Positions 43,250 to 51,621 of a DNA stretch of 64,000 nt are shown piece after piece. Every line of letters starts with the position of its first letter. The first letter of the stretch is position 1. A program made the translations under genes and the position numbers. The notes under the pieces are model-generated. The model made no database searches and was not told where the DNA came from. It saw only the letters and a program-made list of their open reading frames with translations. Source of the stretch: Halomonas sp. McH1-25 (GTDB taxonomy: Bacteria > Pseudomonadota > Gammaproteobacteria > Pseudomonadales > Halomonadaceae). Where the stretch lies: contig NZ_JAKRFI010000002.1 in assembly GCF_022348165.1 (NCBI RefSeq), positions 310,001 through 374,000 on the forward strand. The letters are read 5' to 3'.

Positions 43250-44752
43250 TCAGGCGGGGTTCGTGGCGTGACGCTGGCGCAGCCGGTGGCGAATCGCGAA
43301 GGCTACCGACACTACGGCGAGAATCAGCAGCGTCAGCGAGATAGGCCGGGTAAAGAACAGCGTCCAGTTCTCGTCGGTCATCAGCGCGCGGCGCAGGTTG
43401 GTCTCGGCGATCGGGCCGAGGATCACCCCGAGCACCAGCGGCGCCAGCGGGTAGTCAAGCTTGCTGAGGATGTAACCGAAGACCCCTACCCCGAGCAGCA
43501 GGTAGATGTCGGTGACACGATTGTTGAGGGCGAAGGCGCCGACCACGCAGCACACCAGCACCACCGGCACGATCACCGAGCGCGGCACGTCGGTGACGCG
43601 CAGGAAGAAACGCATGCTGAACAGGCATACCACCAGCACCATGAACGCGGCCAGCAGCATGGCCATGAACATGCCGTAGACCAGATCGCCGTGGTCGAGG
43701 ATCAGCCGCGGACCGATGCCGATGCCGTGAACCATCAGCGAGGCCATCAGCACCGCGTCGACGGCGCTGCCGGGAATGCCCAGCGCGATCATCGGGATCA
43801 GCCCGCCGCCGGAGGTCGCCGAGTTGCCGGACTCCGAAGCGATCACTCCCTCGGGTGCGCCGGTGCCGAACTTCTCGGGAGTCTTGGACGCGCGCTTGGC
43901 CTGATCGTAGGCCAGAAGGTTGGCGATGCTGCCGCCAGCGCCGGGCACCGCGCCGATGAACACTCCGACCAGCGAAGAGCGGATCAGGTTGACCGGATGG
44001 GCCAGCGTCTCGCGCAGCGCATCGAGCGGCTTGAAGGCCACGTTGGCGGGAATCAGCTGCTTGCCGTGCTTGGTCTGCTCGGCGTCCTCGACCTCCTGGA
44101 GCAACTGGCTGACGGCGAAGATGCCGATCAGCACCACCAGGAACGGAAAGCCGTTGGCGAGCAGGTCGACGTCGAAGGTGAAGCGCGCCACGCCCATCAT
44201 CGGGTCGGCCCCCACGGTGGCGATGAACAACCCCAGCAGGCCGGTCATCAGCCCCTTGAGCATCGACTTGCCGACCAGGCTGGCGACCACCGTCATGGCG
44301 AAGACGATCAGCGAGAAATATTCCCAGGCGCCCAGCTTGACGGCGATCATCGCCAGCGGCGGGGCGGCGATGATCAGGATGATCGCACTGACCAGGGCGC
44401 CAAAGAACGACGCCCAGATGCCCAGCGCCAAGGCACGGCCGGGCTGGCCGCTGCGCGCCATCGGGAAGGCGTCGAAAGTGGTGGCCACCGACGAGGGCGT
44501 GCCGGGGATGCCCAGCAGGGCGGCGCTGATCAGCCCCCCCGAGTAGCCGCCGACATAGACCGCGAGCATCGTCGCCACACCCTGCAACGGCTCCATGGTG
44601 AAGGTCAGCGGCAGGGTCAGCACGATGGCCATGGTGATGGTGAAGCCGGGGATCGCCGAGGCGATGACGCCGGCGACCACGCCGAGCAGCATGGTGACCA
44701 TCGTCGATAGCGTGAACAGCTGGTCCATGCCGGCGAACAGCGCTTCCGTCAT
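43250..44752 (-). CDS. tctA: Tripartite tricarboxylate transporter large permease (TctA, second system)
   Basis: A 500-residue permease with about 11 helices. TctA blocks are GVVAGVIASAIPGFTITMAIV, GIPGTPSSVATTFDAFP, GAVPGAGGSIANLLAYDQAK and LGIPGSAVDAVLMASLMVHGI. It is the last gene of a six-gene minus-strand operon that begins with ggt. It is clearly diverged from the tctA at 32120, so it is a separate system, not a recent copy. The whole gene is notably G+C-rich. Confidence 0.94.
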   Translation of the reverse strand: MTEALFAGMDQLFTLSTMVTMLLGVVAGVIASAIPGFTITMAIVLTLPLTFTMEPLQGVATMLAVYVGGYSGGLISAALLGIPGTPSSVATTFDAFPMARSGQPGRALALGIWASFFGALVSAIILIIAAPPLAMIAVKLGAWEYFSLIVFAMTVVASLVGKSMLKGLMTGLLGLFIATVGADPMMGVARFTFDVDLLANGFPFLVVLIGIFAVSQLLQEVEDAEQTKHGKQLIPANVAFKPLDALRETLAHPVNLIRSSLVGVFIGAVPGAGGSIANLLAYDQAKRASKTPEKFGTGAPEGVIASESGNSATSGGGLIPMIALGIPGSAVDAVLMASLMVHGIGIGPRLILDHGDLVYGMFMAMLLAAFMVLVVCLFSMRFFLRVTDVPRSVIVPVVLVCCVVGAFALNNRVTDIYLLLGVGVFGYILSKLDYPLAPLVLGVILGPIAETNLRRALMTDENWTLFFTRPISLTLLILAVVSVAFAIRHRLRQRHATNPA

Positions 44753-44791
44753 GTTGCATCTCCTCTCGAGGGCAGCCGCGAAGCCTTGGAA

Positions 44792-45337
44792 TCAGCTGAA
44801 CGGGCCGCGGGGAAGGCTGATGATGAAGACATCCCGGAACAGCCAGTCGATGCCGAACGAGAACGTCACGGCGATGACCGCGGCGATCGCCAGGCTGCGC
44901 GGGCGACGTACGCCGAGCGCGAGCTGGACCAGGATCAGAAACGTCAGCGAGGCCAGGCGAAAGCCCAGCATCGGCACGCCGACGATGTACAGGGCGAATA
45001 GCGCGAGCACGCCGAGTGCCAGCCGGTGGCGCCATAGCCAGCGCTTGACCAGCCCCGCTGCGGCGCTCGGCGCGCCGCGGTAGTGACGCCACTCCTGGGC
45101 CATGATGCCCAGGTTGATCAGCATCAGGATGGCCAGCACCAGTCGCGGAAAGCTGCCCGCGCCGAGCGGCTCCCACATCGACGAGGGCAGTGCCCCCGCC
45201 TGTACGAACAACGCGCCGAACAGCACCAGCAGCGCGCCGTTCAGCAGCAGGTGGGCGAGGGCGTTGGCGCGACGGGTGTCGGTATCGGCGACCCGGTCCG
45301 ACGACCGGGTCTGCTGTGAAGAAGCCTGCGAGCTCAT
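44792..45337 (-). CDS. tctB: Tripartite tricarboxylate transporter small permease (TctB, second system)
   Basis: A 181-residue membrane protein with four helices (ALLVLFGALFVQAGALP, VLAILMLINLGIMA, LALGVLALFALYIVGVPMLG, LAIAAVIAVTFSFGIDWLF). Its 3' neighbour is tctA 39 bp on, and it overlaps the tctC stop by 4 bp. Confidence 0.9.
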   Translation of the reverse strand: MSSQASSQQTRSSDRVADTDTRRANALAHLLLNGALLVLFGALFVQAGALPSSMWEPLGAGSFPRLVLAILMLINLGIMAQEWRHYRGAPSAAAGLVKRWLWRHRLALGVLALFALYIVGVPMLGFRLASLTFLILVQLALGVRRPRSLAIAAVIAVTFSFGIDWLFRDVFIISLPRGPFS

Positions 45338-46332
45338 TTGGCCAGCTTCCCTGACAGCCGCTCGATGGTTTCGTCGGTAGTTTCGAGGTAATCGGCGAAC
45401 GCCTCGGGACCTTCGAAATGCACCTGGGCGCCGGCGTTCTTAACTTCCTGAATGAAATCCTCGTCCTCGGAGAGCGCCTGGATGGCGTCGGCGAGTACCG
45501 CGATCTTGTCCTCGGGGGTGCCCTTGGGGGCGATCAGGCCGCGCACGATGTTGAGCTTGAGCTCCGGGTGGCCGAGTTCCGAGAAGGTCGGCACATCGGG
45601 GGTCTCCTCCTGGCGTTCTGCACTGCCCACGGCCAAAAAGCGCAGGTCGCCGTTCTTGACGAACTCACCACTCGACGAGACGTCGCCGATGGCGGCGTCG
45701 ATGTGACCGCCGACCAGGGCGCGAATGCGCGATCCGGTGCCTTCGAAGCCCACGTAGCGGAATTCGAGTCCCTCGGCCTCTTCCATCATCGCGGCATGGA
45801 TATGGGGGACCCCGCCCAGGGTGACACCGAAGCGGATCTCGCCGGGGTGCTCCTTGGCGTAGTCGACGAACTCTTCATAGGTGGTGTAAGGGCTGTCGGC
45901 ATTGACGGTGAGGTACTGGGGCGACTGGGTGACCGCCGCCACCGGCTCGAAGTCGTCCCAGTTCAGGGGCGTGAGTCCGGTGTGGTGAGCGACCAGCAGA
46001 CCTTCATGGATCTGCCCCACCGTGTAGCCGTCGGGCTCGCGCTTGGAGAGTGCCTTGAGGCCGGTAGTGCCGCTGACCCCGGGCATGTTGATCACCGGCA
46101 TCGGCTGGCCCAGGTACTCCTCGGCGTGATTGGAGATCAGCCGCATCAGAGTGTCGCTGCCGCCGCCCGGCGACCAGGGCACGATGAATTCCACCGGCTT
46201 GCTGGGATAATCCTCGGACTGGGCCAGCGTTGCGGCGCTGGCGCCGAGCGTGGTGCCCAGGACCAGCCCGCCGATAGCCAGCTTGAGGCGTGTGGAGCGG
46301 GATTCGCTTGACTGCGGGGGAAGGAATGTCAT
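45334..46332 (-). CDS. tctC: Tripartite tricarboxylate transporter binding protein (TctC, second system)
   Basis: A 332-residue Bug-family periplasmic protein. After a signal region (LAIGGLVLGTTLGASAATLA), YPSKPVEFIVPWSPGGGSDT and NMPGVSGTTGLKALSKREPDG are the two ligand-loop motifs. ATG 46332 is chosen as the first start with a plausible signal peptide; the frame is open further upstream. The ligand is unknown, but the neighbours (gamma-glutamyltransferase) hint at a gamma-glutamyl or glutamate-derived acid. Confidence 0.9.
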   Translation of the reverse strand: MTFLPPQSSESRSTRLKLAIGGLVLGTTLGASAATLAQSEDYPSKPVEFIVPWSPGGGSDTLMRLISNHAEEYLGQPMPVINMPGVSGTTGLKALSKREPDGYTVGQIHEGLLVAHHTGLTPLNWDDFEPVAAVTQSPQYLTVNADSPYTTYEEFVDYAKEHPGEIRFGVTLGGVPHIHAAMMEEAEGLEFRYVGFEGTGSRIRALVGGHIDAAIGDVSSSGEFVKNGDLRFLAVGSAERQEETPDVPTFSELGHPELKLNIVRGLIAPKGTPEDKIAVLADAIQALSEDEDFIQEVKNAGAQVHFEGPEAFADYLETTDETIERLSGKLAK

Positions 46333-46455
46333 GGCTGTTTTGTCCTTGTAGGTTATCGTTGTGGCTCGTTGAGTCGTTATTGCCCCCTTTCGGGAGTACT
46401 TGCGCGATCCGTGCGGCATGTCGCCGAACCGCGAACGGGCAAGCCCGGTCGCCCG

Positions 46456-46986
46456 CTAGCCGAGTAGCAGGGCGCCATAGGCGAGCCCGAAACACACGAC
46501 GAACGCCGGGTGCACCCGGGTCGCCAGAAGCAGTACCGCGGCCACGCTGCCGATGATCGCGGTGTGCAAGATGCCGGCGTTGTCCAGCCCTTCGGCCAGA
46601 AAGCGCCAGGTCAGATAGGCCATCAGCGTCATCACCACCGGGCGTACCCACTGGCTCATCGACTTGACCTTGACCGAGTCGCGGTAGCGATACAGCGTGC
46701 CCAGTGCGACCAGCATCAGCAGCAGCGAGGGTGCAACGGTGGCGAAGGTGGCGATGATCGATCCGGGTACGCCGGCCACGTCGTAGCCGATATAGCCGGC
46801 CATCTTGGTGGCGATCGGGCTGGGTAGGGCATTGCCCAGCGCCAAGGTCTCGGCGAAATCCTGGGGACTCATCCAGCCGTAACGGCCGACCACCTCGTTC
46901 TCGATCAGCGGGATGATCGCCGGGCCGCCGCCGTAGCCGACGATGTTGGGGATGAAGAACGCCATGAACAGCTGCCAGTAGATCAT
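46456..46986 (-). CDS. Chromate-transporter-family protein (CHR), subunit 2
   Basis: A 176-residue half-length CHR protein with about six helices and the family motif GYGGGPAIIPLIENEVV, then LALGNALPSPIATKMAGYIGY. Half-size CHR proteins act as pairs. It overlaps the upstream partner by 4 bp. Chromate is only the name-giving substrate; in this operon another anion is plausible. Confidence 0.88.
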   Translation of the reverse strand: MIYWQLFMAFFIPNIVGYGGGPAIIPLIENEVVGRYGWMSPQDFAETLALGNALPSPIATKMAGYIGYDVAGVPGSIIATFATVAPSLLLMLVALGTLYRYRDSVKVKSMSQWVRPVVMTLMAYLTWRFLAEGLDNAGILHTAIIGSVAAVLLLATRVHPAFVVCFGLAYGALLLG

Positions 46987-47549
46987 TTGCTCGCCTCATT
47001 GGCCGTGCGGCGCGGCTCGGGACGCAGCAACGCGGCGAGCAGGATCGCCCCGATCACCAATCCCGGGTGCACGTCGAACCAGTAGATCAACCCGCCAGCG
47101 ACGGCGCCCATGACCAATGTCAGCAGCCAGCCGAGGCTGGCTCGCGACTTGGCGAAGAAATCCCAGGTCAGCATGGCCATCATCACCATCACCACCGGCA
47201 CCACGCCCTGGCCCATTCCCTGCACCCAGCGCTGATCGCCGTGACGGGCGTACAGGCCGAGCAGCGCGATCATCGCCACGATCACCGGCACGATCACTGC
47301 GACCACCGCGTTGAGCGCGCCCAACACGCCGCCGACCCGGTAGCCGATGTAGCCGGCCATCTTGGTGGCGATCGGCCCGGGCAGGGTGTTGCCGATCGCC
47401 AGCACGTCGGCGAACGCCTCGTCGTCCATCCAGGCGTAACGCTTGACCACCTCCTGATGAACCAGAGGGATCATCGATGGGCCGCCACCGAAACCGAGCA
47501 GGCCGATGCGCAGAAAGGCGAGGAATAGCTGTGTTTGAGTACGTAGCAT
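46983..47549 (-). CDS. Chromate-transporter-family protein (CHR), subunit 1
   Basis: A 188-residue half-length CHR protein, homologous to the next gene (GFGGGPSMIPLVHQEVV, LAIGNTLPGPIATKMAGYIGY), so the pair arose by duplication and probably forms an antiparallel heterodimer. ATG 47549 lies 2 bp from the ggt stop, indicating coupled translation. The longer open frame upstream is inside ggt and is rejected. Confidence 0.88.
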   Translation of the reverse strand: MLRTQTQLFLAFLRIGLLGFGGGPSMIPLVHQEVVKRYAWMDDEAFADVLAIGNTLPGPIATKMAGYIGYRVGGVLGALNAVVAVIVPVIVAMIALLGLYARHGDQRWVQGMGQGVVPVVMVMMAMLTWDFFAKSRASLGWLLTLVMGAVAGGLIYWFDVHPGLVIGAILLAALLRPEPRRTANEASK

Positions 47550-47551
47550 GA

Positions 47552-49183
47552 TCACAGCACCGCGATGCTGGAGTCGGTGCGCGGCTCGGTACCACCGCAG
47601 TAGATGCCGCTGTCCGGATCGCGGATGATCATCTGGCCGCGTCCGAAGCCGCGCGGATCGTGATCGACTCGCATGTCGTGGCCGCGCTCGGCCATCGCTC
47701 GTACCAGCGGCGCCGGGTAGCCATGTTCGATGCCGATGCGCTTGCCGCCCATCCACTGCCAGCGTGGTGCGTCGAGTGCGGCCTGCGGATTGAGCCCGAA
47801 GTCGACCAGATTCATCACCACCTGGACGTGACCCTGGGGCTGCATGAAGCCGCCCATCACGCCGAACGGCCCGAGCGGCGTGCCGTCGTCGCGGGTCAGG
47901 AAGCCCGGAATGATGGTATGGAAGGTCTTCTTGCCTGGCGCGAGCACGTTGTCGTGGCTCGGGTCGAGGCTGAAGTTGTGGCCGCGATTCTGCATCGCGA
48001 TGCCGGTGCCGGGGACCACCACGCCGGAGCCGAAGCCGTGATAGTTGCTCTGGATGAACGACACCATGTTGCCGTCGTCATCGGCGGTCGCCAGGTAGAC
48101 GGTGCCGCCGGCCTGCGGGGTGCCTGGGGTCGGCTCGAGCGCGCGCTCGCCGATCAGCGCGCGGCGCTCGCGGGTGTAGGCGTCGCCGAGCAGCGCCTCG
48201 ACGCTGTGGGTCATGTGCTCGGGCTGGGTGATGTGGGTCTGGCCGTCGACGAACGCAAGCTTCATTGCCTCGAACTGACGGTGCAGCACTTCGGGGTTGT
48301 CGCGGCTGTCGACCTCGAAGCCCTCGAGAATGCGCAGCGCCATCAAGGCGACCAGCCCCTGGCCGTTGGGCGGGATCTCCCAGACCTTGTGACCGCGGTA
48401 GTCGGCGGCGATCGGCTCGACCCACTCCAGCTGGTAGCCGGCGAGGTCCGCGGCGCGCAGGTAGCCGCCGGTCTCGCGGGAGAAGGCATCGATGTGCGCG
48501 GCCAGTTCGCCGCGGTAGAAGCTCTCGGAGCGGGTCTCGGCGATGGCTTCCAGGGTCTGCGCCTGGTTCTCGCAGCGGTGCCACTCGCCGGCGCGCGGGG
48601 CGCGCCCGGTCGGCGTGAAGGTCTCGAACCAGCCGGCGGTGGCGGCATCGACGAGGTGTTCGCGGAAGGTCGACTCGGCGCGCTGCCACAGGCTGGCGAT
48701 CACCGGCGAGACCGGAAAGCCCTCGCGGGCCAGACGGATCGCCGGGGCGAGCAGCGTCTGGAAGTCGAGCTTGCCGAAGCGCCGCGACAGCTCGGCCCAG
48801 GCCGCGGGGATGCCGGGCACGGTGACCGGCGTCCAGCCGTACAACGGCATGCTCTCGAAGCCGGCCGCGGCGACCGCCTCTGGCGTCAACTCGGCGGGAG
48901 CGGTGCCGCTGGCGTTGAGCCCATGGAGCTCGCCGTTGCCGGCCTCGTCGGCGATCCACACCAGCGCGAAAGCATCGCCACCGATTCCGCAACCGGTGGG
49001 TTCGACCACGGTGAGTGCCGCGGCGGTGGCGATTGCGGCGTCCACCGCATTGCCGCCTTGGGCGAGAATGTCACGGCCGATCTGGCTGGCCTGAGGCTGG
49101 GACGCGGCGATCATGCCGTGTTTGGCGTAGGTGGCGCTGCGCTGTGAAGCGTAGGGCGTTGCCTGGGAAAAAGGCGTCAACAT
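47552..49183 (-). CDS. ggt: Gamma-glutamyltransferase family protein
   Basis: A 543-residue Ntn-hydrolase that would cleave or transfer gamma-glutamyl groups. The autoprocessing site is the Thr of QAGGTVYLATADDDGNMVS, which becomes the N-terminal nucleophile of the small subunit. Upstream, VVEPTGCGIGGDAFALVW and downstream MQNRGHNFSLDPSHDN and GVMGGFMQPQGHVQVVMNLV are family landmarks. There is no signal peptide, so it is cytoplasmic, unlike E. coli Ggt. It is the first gene of the ggt-CHR-CHR-tctCBA operon and divergent from a GntR regulator. Alternative: a related acylase. Confidence 0.9.
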   Translation of the reverse strand: MLTPFSQATPYASQRSATYAKHGMIAASQPQASQIGRDILAQGGNAVDAAIATAAALTVVEPTGCGIGGDAFALVWIADEAGNGELHGLNASGTAPAELTPEAVAAAGFESMPLYGWTPVTVPGIPAAWAELSRRFGKLDFQTLLAPAIRLAREGFPVSPVIASLWQRAESTFREHLVDAATAGWFETFTPTGRAPRAGEWHRCENQAQTLEAIAETRSESFYRGELAAHIDAFSRETGGYLRAADLAGYQLEWVEPIAADYRGHKVWEIPPNGQGLVALMALRILEGFEVDSRDNPEVLHRQFEAMKLAFVDGQTHITQPEHMTHSVEALLGDAYTRERRALIGERALEPTPGTPQAGGTVYLATADDDGNMVSFIQSNYHGFGSGVVVPGTGIAMQNRGHNFSLDPSHDNVLAPGKKTFHTIIPGFLTRDDGTPLGPFGVMGGFMQPQGHVQVVMNLVDFGLNPQAALDAPRWQWMGGKRIGIEHGYPAPLVRAMAERGHDMRVDHDPRGFGRGQMIIRDPDSGIYCGGTEPRTDSSIAVL

Positions 49184-49208
49184 GCCGTCTCCGATCGATT
49201 GTTGTGTT

Positions 49209-49240
49209 ATAAATCGTTTTGAATAAAAAAATCGATTTTA
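49209..49240. promoter_or_regulatory. Candidate GntR operator between ggt and gntR
   Basis: A perfect 12-bp palindrome AAAATCGATTTT (49227-49238) with a second AAATCG-type half-site (about 49210) lies in an A+T-rich gap between the divergent ggt operon and the GntR gene. This is a likely control site, by position only. Confidence 0.45.
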
Positions 49241-49382
49241 TTGAGATGACTATGGCGCGCGATTTGGCTAACGTCAACACGGGCGTCGCCGCGTGTCTCG
49301 ACCGTGCCGTGACACCATGTCGGTTTGGCCGAGTCGAAACCGCCCGTCGTCGCCACCCTGAAATCTGTATGGGAACCACGCC

Positions 49383-50063
49383 ATGACCATATCGCCATCC
49401 GCCAGTCGCGACATGGCCTCGAGTCGAATCTTCGAAACGCTCAAGCAGGACTTGATTCGCGGGCGTTTCGCGGCGGGGGAGAAGCTCGCCATCAGTGCAC
49501 TCAAGGAGCATTACCAGGTCGGACTCAGCCCGCTGCGCGAGGCGCTCAACCGGCTGGCGGCTTACGGCCTGCTCGAGCAGGTCAATCAGCGCGGTTTCCG
49601 GGTGCCGGCGATGCGTCTCGAGGAACTCGACGATATCGCCGGGCTGCGCACCCAGCTCGAATGCATGGCGCTGACCCAGGCGTTCCAGGCTGGCGATCCG
49701 GAGTGGGAGTCGCAGTTGTTGGCGGCACACCATCGGTTACGCCGCGCCGACGAACACCCTGAGCGGGTGGAGGAGTGGGAACAGGCGCACCTGCGCTTCC
49801 ACCGGGCGTTGCTCGCCTCGTGCGGCTCGCACTGGTTGCTGCGCTTCATTGAGCAGCTGCACGACCAGTTCGATCGCTACCGGCGCCTGGCGCCGCCCAA
49901 CCCGGCGGTGCGCAAGGTGCTCGACCGTCAGCATGGCGAGCTGGTCGAGCTGGCACTGAGCCGCGACATAGCTGCCGCACGAGCGTTGCTCGACGATCAC
50001 ATCCGGCTGTCCCACGGCGTGGCCCGCGGCTGTTGCCGGCCAGCGTCATCCTGCGATGATTGA
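49383..50063 (+). CDS. GntR family transcriptional regulator (FCD subfamily)
   Basis: A 226-residue regulator. The winged helix reads LKQDLIRGRFAAGEKLAISA ... SPLREALNRLAAYGLLEQV, and the C-terminal FCD domain includes HLRFHRALLASCGSHWLLRF. It is divergent from ggt and most likely controls that operon in response to the transported or hydrolysed compound. Its stop is only a few bp from the duplicated gbdR tail. Confidence 0.9.
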   Translation: MTISPSASRDMASSRIFETLKQDLIRGRFAAGEKLAISALKEHYQVGLSPLREALNRLAAYGLLEQVNQRGFRVPAMRLEELDDIAGLRTQLECMALTQAFQAGDPEWESQLLAAHHRLRRADEHPERVEEWEQAHLRFHRALLASCGSHWLLRFIEQLHDQFDRYRRLAPPNPAVRKVLDRQHGELVELALSRDIAAARALLDDHIRLSHGVARGCCRPASSCDD

Positions 50064-50070
50064 ACTCGCG

Positions 50071-50286
50071 CAAGGGTGTGCCTCCGCGGGACGAATGCTC
50101 TATGTTCAGGCCCGCTAGCGCACCCATAAACGAACCTGTATTCAGTGCGTTGTTGGCCCTCGTTCATGCTCAGGGCGAGCCTACCTTTGCCAGCGTGCCG
50201 CTGCTGAGCTGACCAGCGCTGCATCCCACTCAGTGTCTGCTAGCCGAGCTGTCCGAGACATGGGCAGCTCGGCTTTTTCGACCTTC
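50071..50286 (+). pseudogene. Duplicated 3' tail of the gbdR-like gene with its terminator
   Basis: It corresponds to 41468-41720 in the same direction: GVPPRDE, then after a deletion of about 50 nt the segment encoding INEPV/INEPVFSALLALVHAQGEP, TFASVPLLS and the terminator hairpin with TTTTT. Identity is high over about 150 nt downstream of the deletion. The frame is interrupted, so it is not coding. Together with the intact tail it brackets the 41.7-50.06 kb block. Confidence 0.85.
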
Positions 50287-50458
50287 TCTCTTCTGTCGCG
50301 CTTTTCTTGCGCGCACTACTGAATTCTGCCGTGCAGTACACGTTCGTCGCGTTTACGAAACAATGACGCTTTTGAGATTTTTACCGTCGCTTCCAAGCGC
50401 CGATCGATAGCGAGGCAGGGCTATGCTCCCCGCATAAGTCACCGCTTGGAGCGTAGCC
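50287..50458. promoter_or_regulatory. Promoter region of the dipeptidase-dgcAB-etf operon
   Basis: It contains GTCGC at 50295, 50346 and 50386, and GACGC at 50365, which is exactly 21 bp before the last. Read on the minus strand this is a GCGAC/GCGTC direct repeat with the same 21-bp spacing seen upstream of gbdR and gbcAB. It is a candidate GbdR site. Confidence 0.4.
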
Positions 50459-51436
50459 ATGACCCCTGCCGAACTGCACGACGACGCCATCGTCATCGAT
50501 GGCCTGATCATTGCCAAATGGAACCGTGAACTGCTCGAGGATATGCGCAAGGGGGGGCTGACCGCCGCCAATTGCACCGTGTCGGTGTGGGAAGGGTTTC
50601 AGGCTACGGTCGACAATATCGTGGCCTCCAACAAGCTGATGGCCGAGTGCAGCGATCTGGTGCGCCCGGTACGCACCACGGCTGACATCACGCGTGCCAA
50701 GGAAGAGGGCAAGACCGGGATCATTTACGGTTTCCAGAACGCCCATGCCTTCGAGGACCAGATTGGCTACGTCGAGGTCTTCAAGCAGCTCGGCGTGGGC
50801 ATCGTGCAGATGTGCTACAACACCCAGAATCTGGTCGGCACCGGCTGCTACGAGCGCGACGGCGGGCTGTCCGGCTTCGGTCGCGAGATCGTCGCCGAGA
50901 TGAATCGCGTGGGCATCATGTGCGACCTGTCGCATGTCGGTGCCAAGACCTCCGAGGAAGTCATTCTCGAATCGCAAAAGCCGGTCTGCTACTCGCACTG
51001 CCTGCCCTCCGGTCTCAAGGAGCACCCGCGCAACAAGTCCGACGAGGAACTCAAGTTCATTGCCGATCATGGCGGCTTCGTCGGCGTGACCATGTTCGCG
51101 CCATTCCTCAAGAAGGGTATCGATTCGACCATCGACGATTATTGCGAAGCCATCGAGTACGTAATGAACATCGTCGGTGAGGATGCCATCGGTATCGGTA
51201 CCGACTTCACGCAAGGGCATGGCCATGACTTCTTCGAGTGGCTGACCCACGACAAGGGCTATGCCCGTCGTCTCACCAATTTCGGCAAGATCGTCAACCC
51301 GCTGGGTATTCGCACCATTGGCGAGTTCCCCAACCTGACCGAAGCATTGCTCAAGCGCGGCCTCTCCGAGACCCAGGTGCGCAAGATCATGGGCGAGAAC
51401 TGGGTGCGTATCTTGAGAGAGGTATGGGGTGCCTGA
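50459..51436 (+). CDS. M19 (renal dipeptidase) family protein of the betaine cluster, metal ligands altered
   Basis: A 325-residue TIM-barrel protein of peptidase family M19, corresponding in context to the putative dipeptidase that precedes dgcAB in Pseudomonas. SHVG (CDLSHVGAKTSEEV) and CYSHCLPSGLKEHPRNKSDEE keep the two His ligands of site 2. The N-terminal HxD of true dipeptidases is replaced (IDGLIIAK), and the bridging Glu is Gln (YGFQNAHAFED). A normal di-zinc centre therefore looks unlikely. It is the first gene of the operon. Its role in dimethylglycine use is not established. Confidence 0.85.
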   Translation: MTPAELHDDAIVIDGLIIAKWNRELLEDMRKGGLTAANCTVSVWEGFQATVDNIVASNKLMAECSDLVRPVRTTADITRAKEEGKTGIIYGFQNAHAFEDQIGYVEVFKQLGVGIVQMCYNTQNLVGTGCYERDGGLSGFGREIVAEMNRVGIMCDLSHVGAKTSEEVILESQKPVCYSHCLPSGLKEHPRNKSDEELKFIADHGGFVGVTMFAPFLKKGIDSTIDDYCEAIEYVMNIVGEDAIGIGTDFTQGHGHDFFEWLTHDKGYARRLTNFGKIVNPLGIRTIGEFPNLTEALLKRGLSETQVRKIMGENWVRILREVWGA

Positions 51437-51466
51437 TTGAGCAGAGACCAATACCGGGGCGTTGGT

Positions 51467-51563
51467 GACAGGTCGAAGCGAAGGTCATTTGCCATGGATG
51501 GCAAATGTAGCGCCCAAGGATGGGTTCACAGCGCCTTCGCGTAGGCCTGTCGCCGGAACAGCC
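51467..51563 (+). repeat. Structured interspersed repeat, copy 2
   Basis: It lies between the M19 gene and the next operon gene. Outer helix GACAGG (51467-51472)/CCTGTC (51546-51551), second helix GCGAAGG (51478-51484)/CCTTCGC (51534-51540), inner hairpin CATTTGCCAT (51486-51495)/ATGGCAAATG (51498-51507). The pairing is kept relative to copies 1 and 3 through compensating changes. Confidence 0.85.
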
Positions 51564-51621
51564 CCGAACTGCCAAGCCAATGGCGGCTACCAAGAACAAT
51601 GTTATTTCGAGGAGTTAGACC

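Noticed and set aside
43133-44710. 525-codon plus-strand frame opposite tctA
   Set aside because: Its composition (His/Gln/Arg/Asp-rich, no domains) is typical of the antisense of a G+C-rich gene; the minus-strand TctA is unmistakable.
46456-47549. A dedicated chromate-resistance determinant
   Set aside because: The proteins are CHR family, but their operon with ggt and tctCBA gives no support for chromate as the physiological substrate.
47660-49147. 495-codon plus-strand frame opposite ggt
   Set aside because: Antisense shadow of the gamma-glutamyltransferase gene; low-complexity composition and no motifs.
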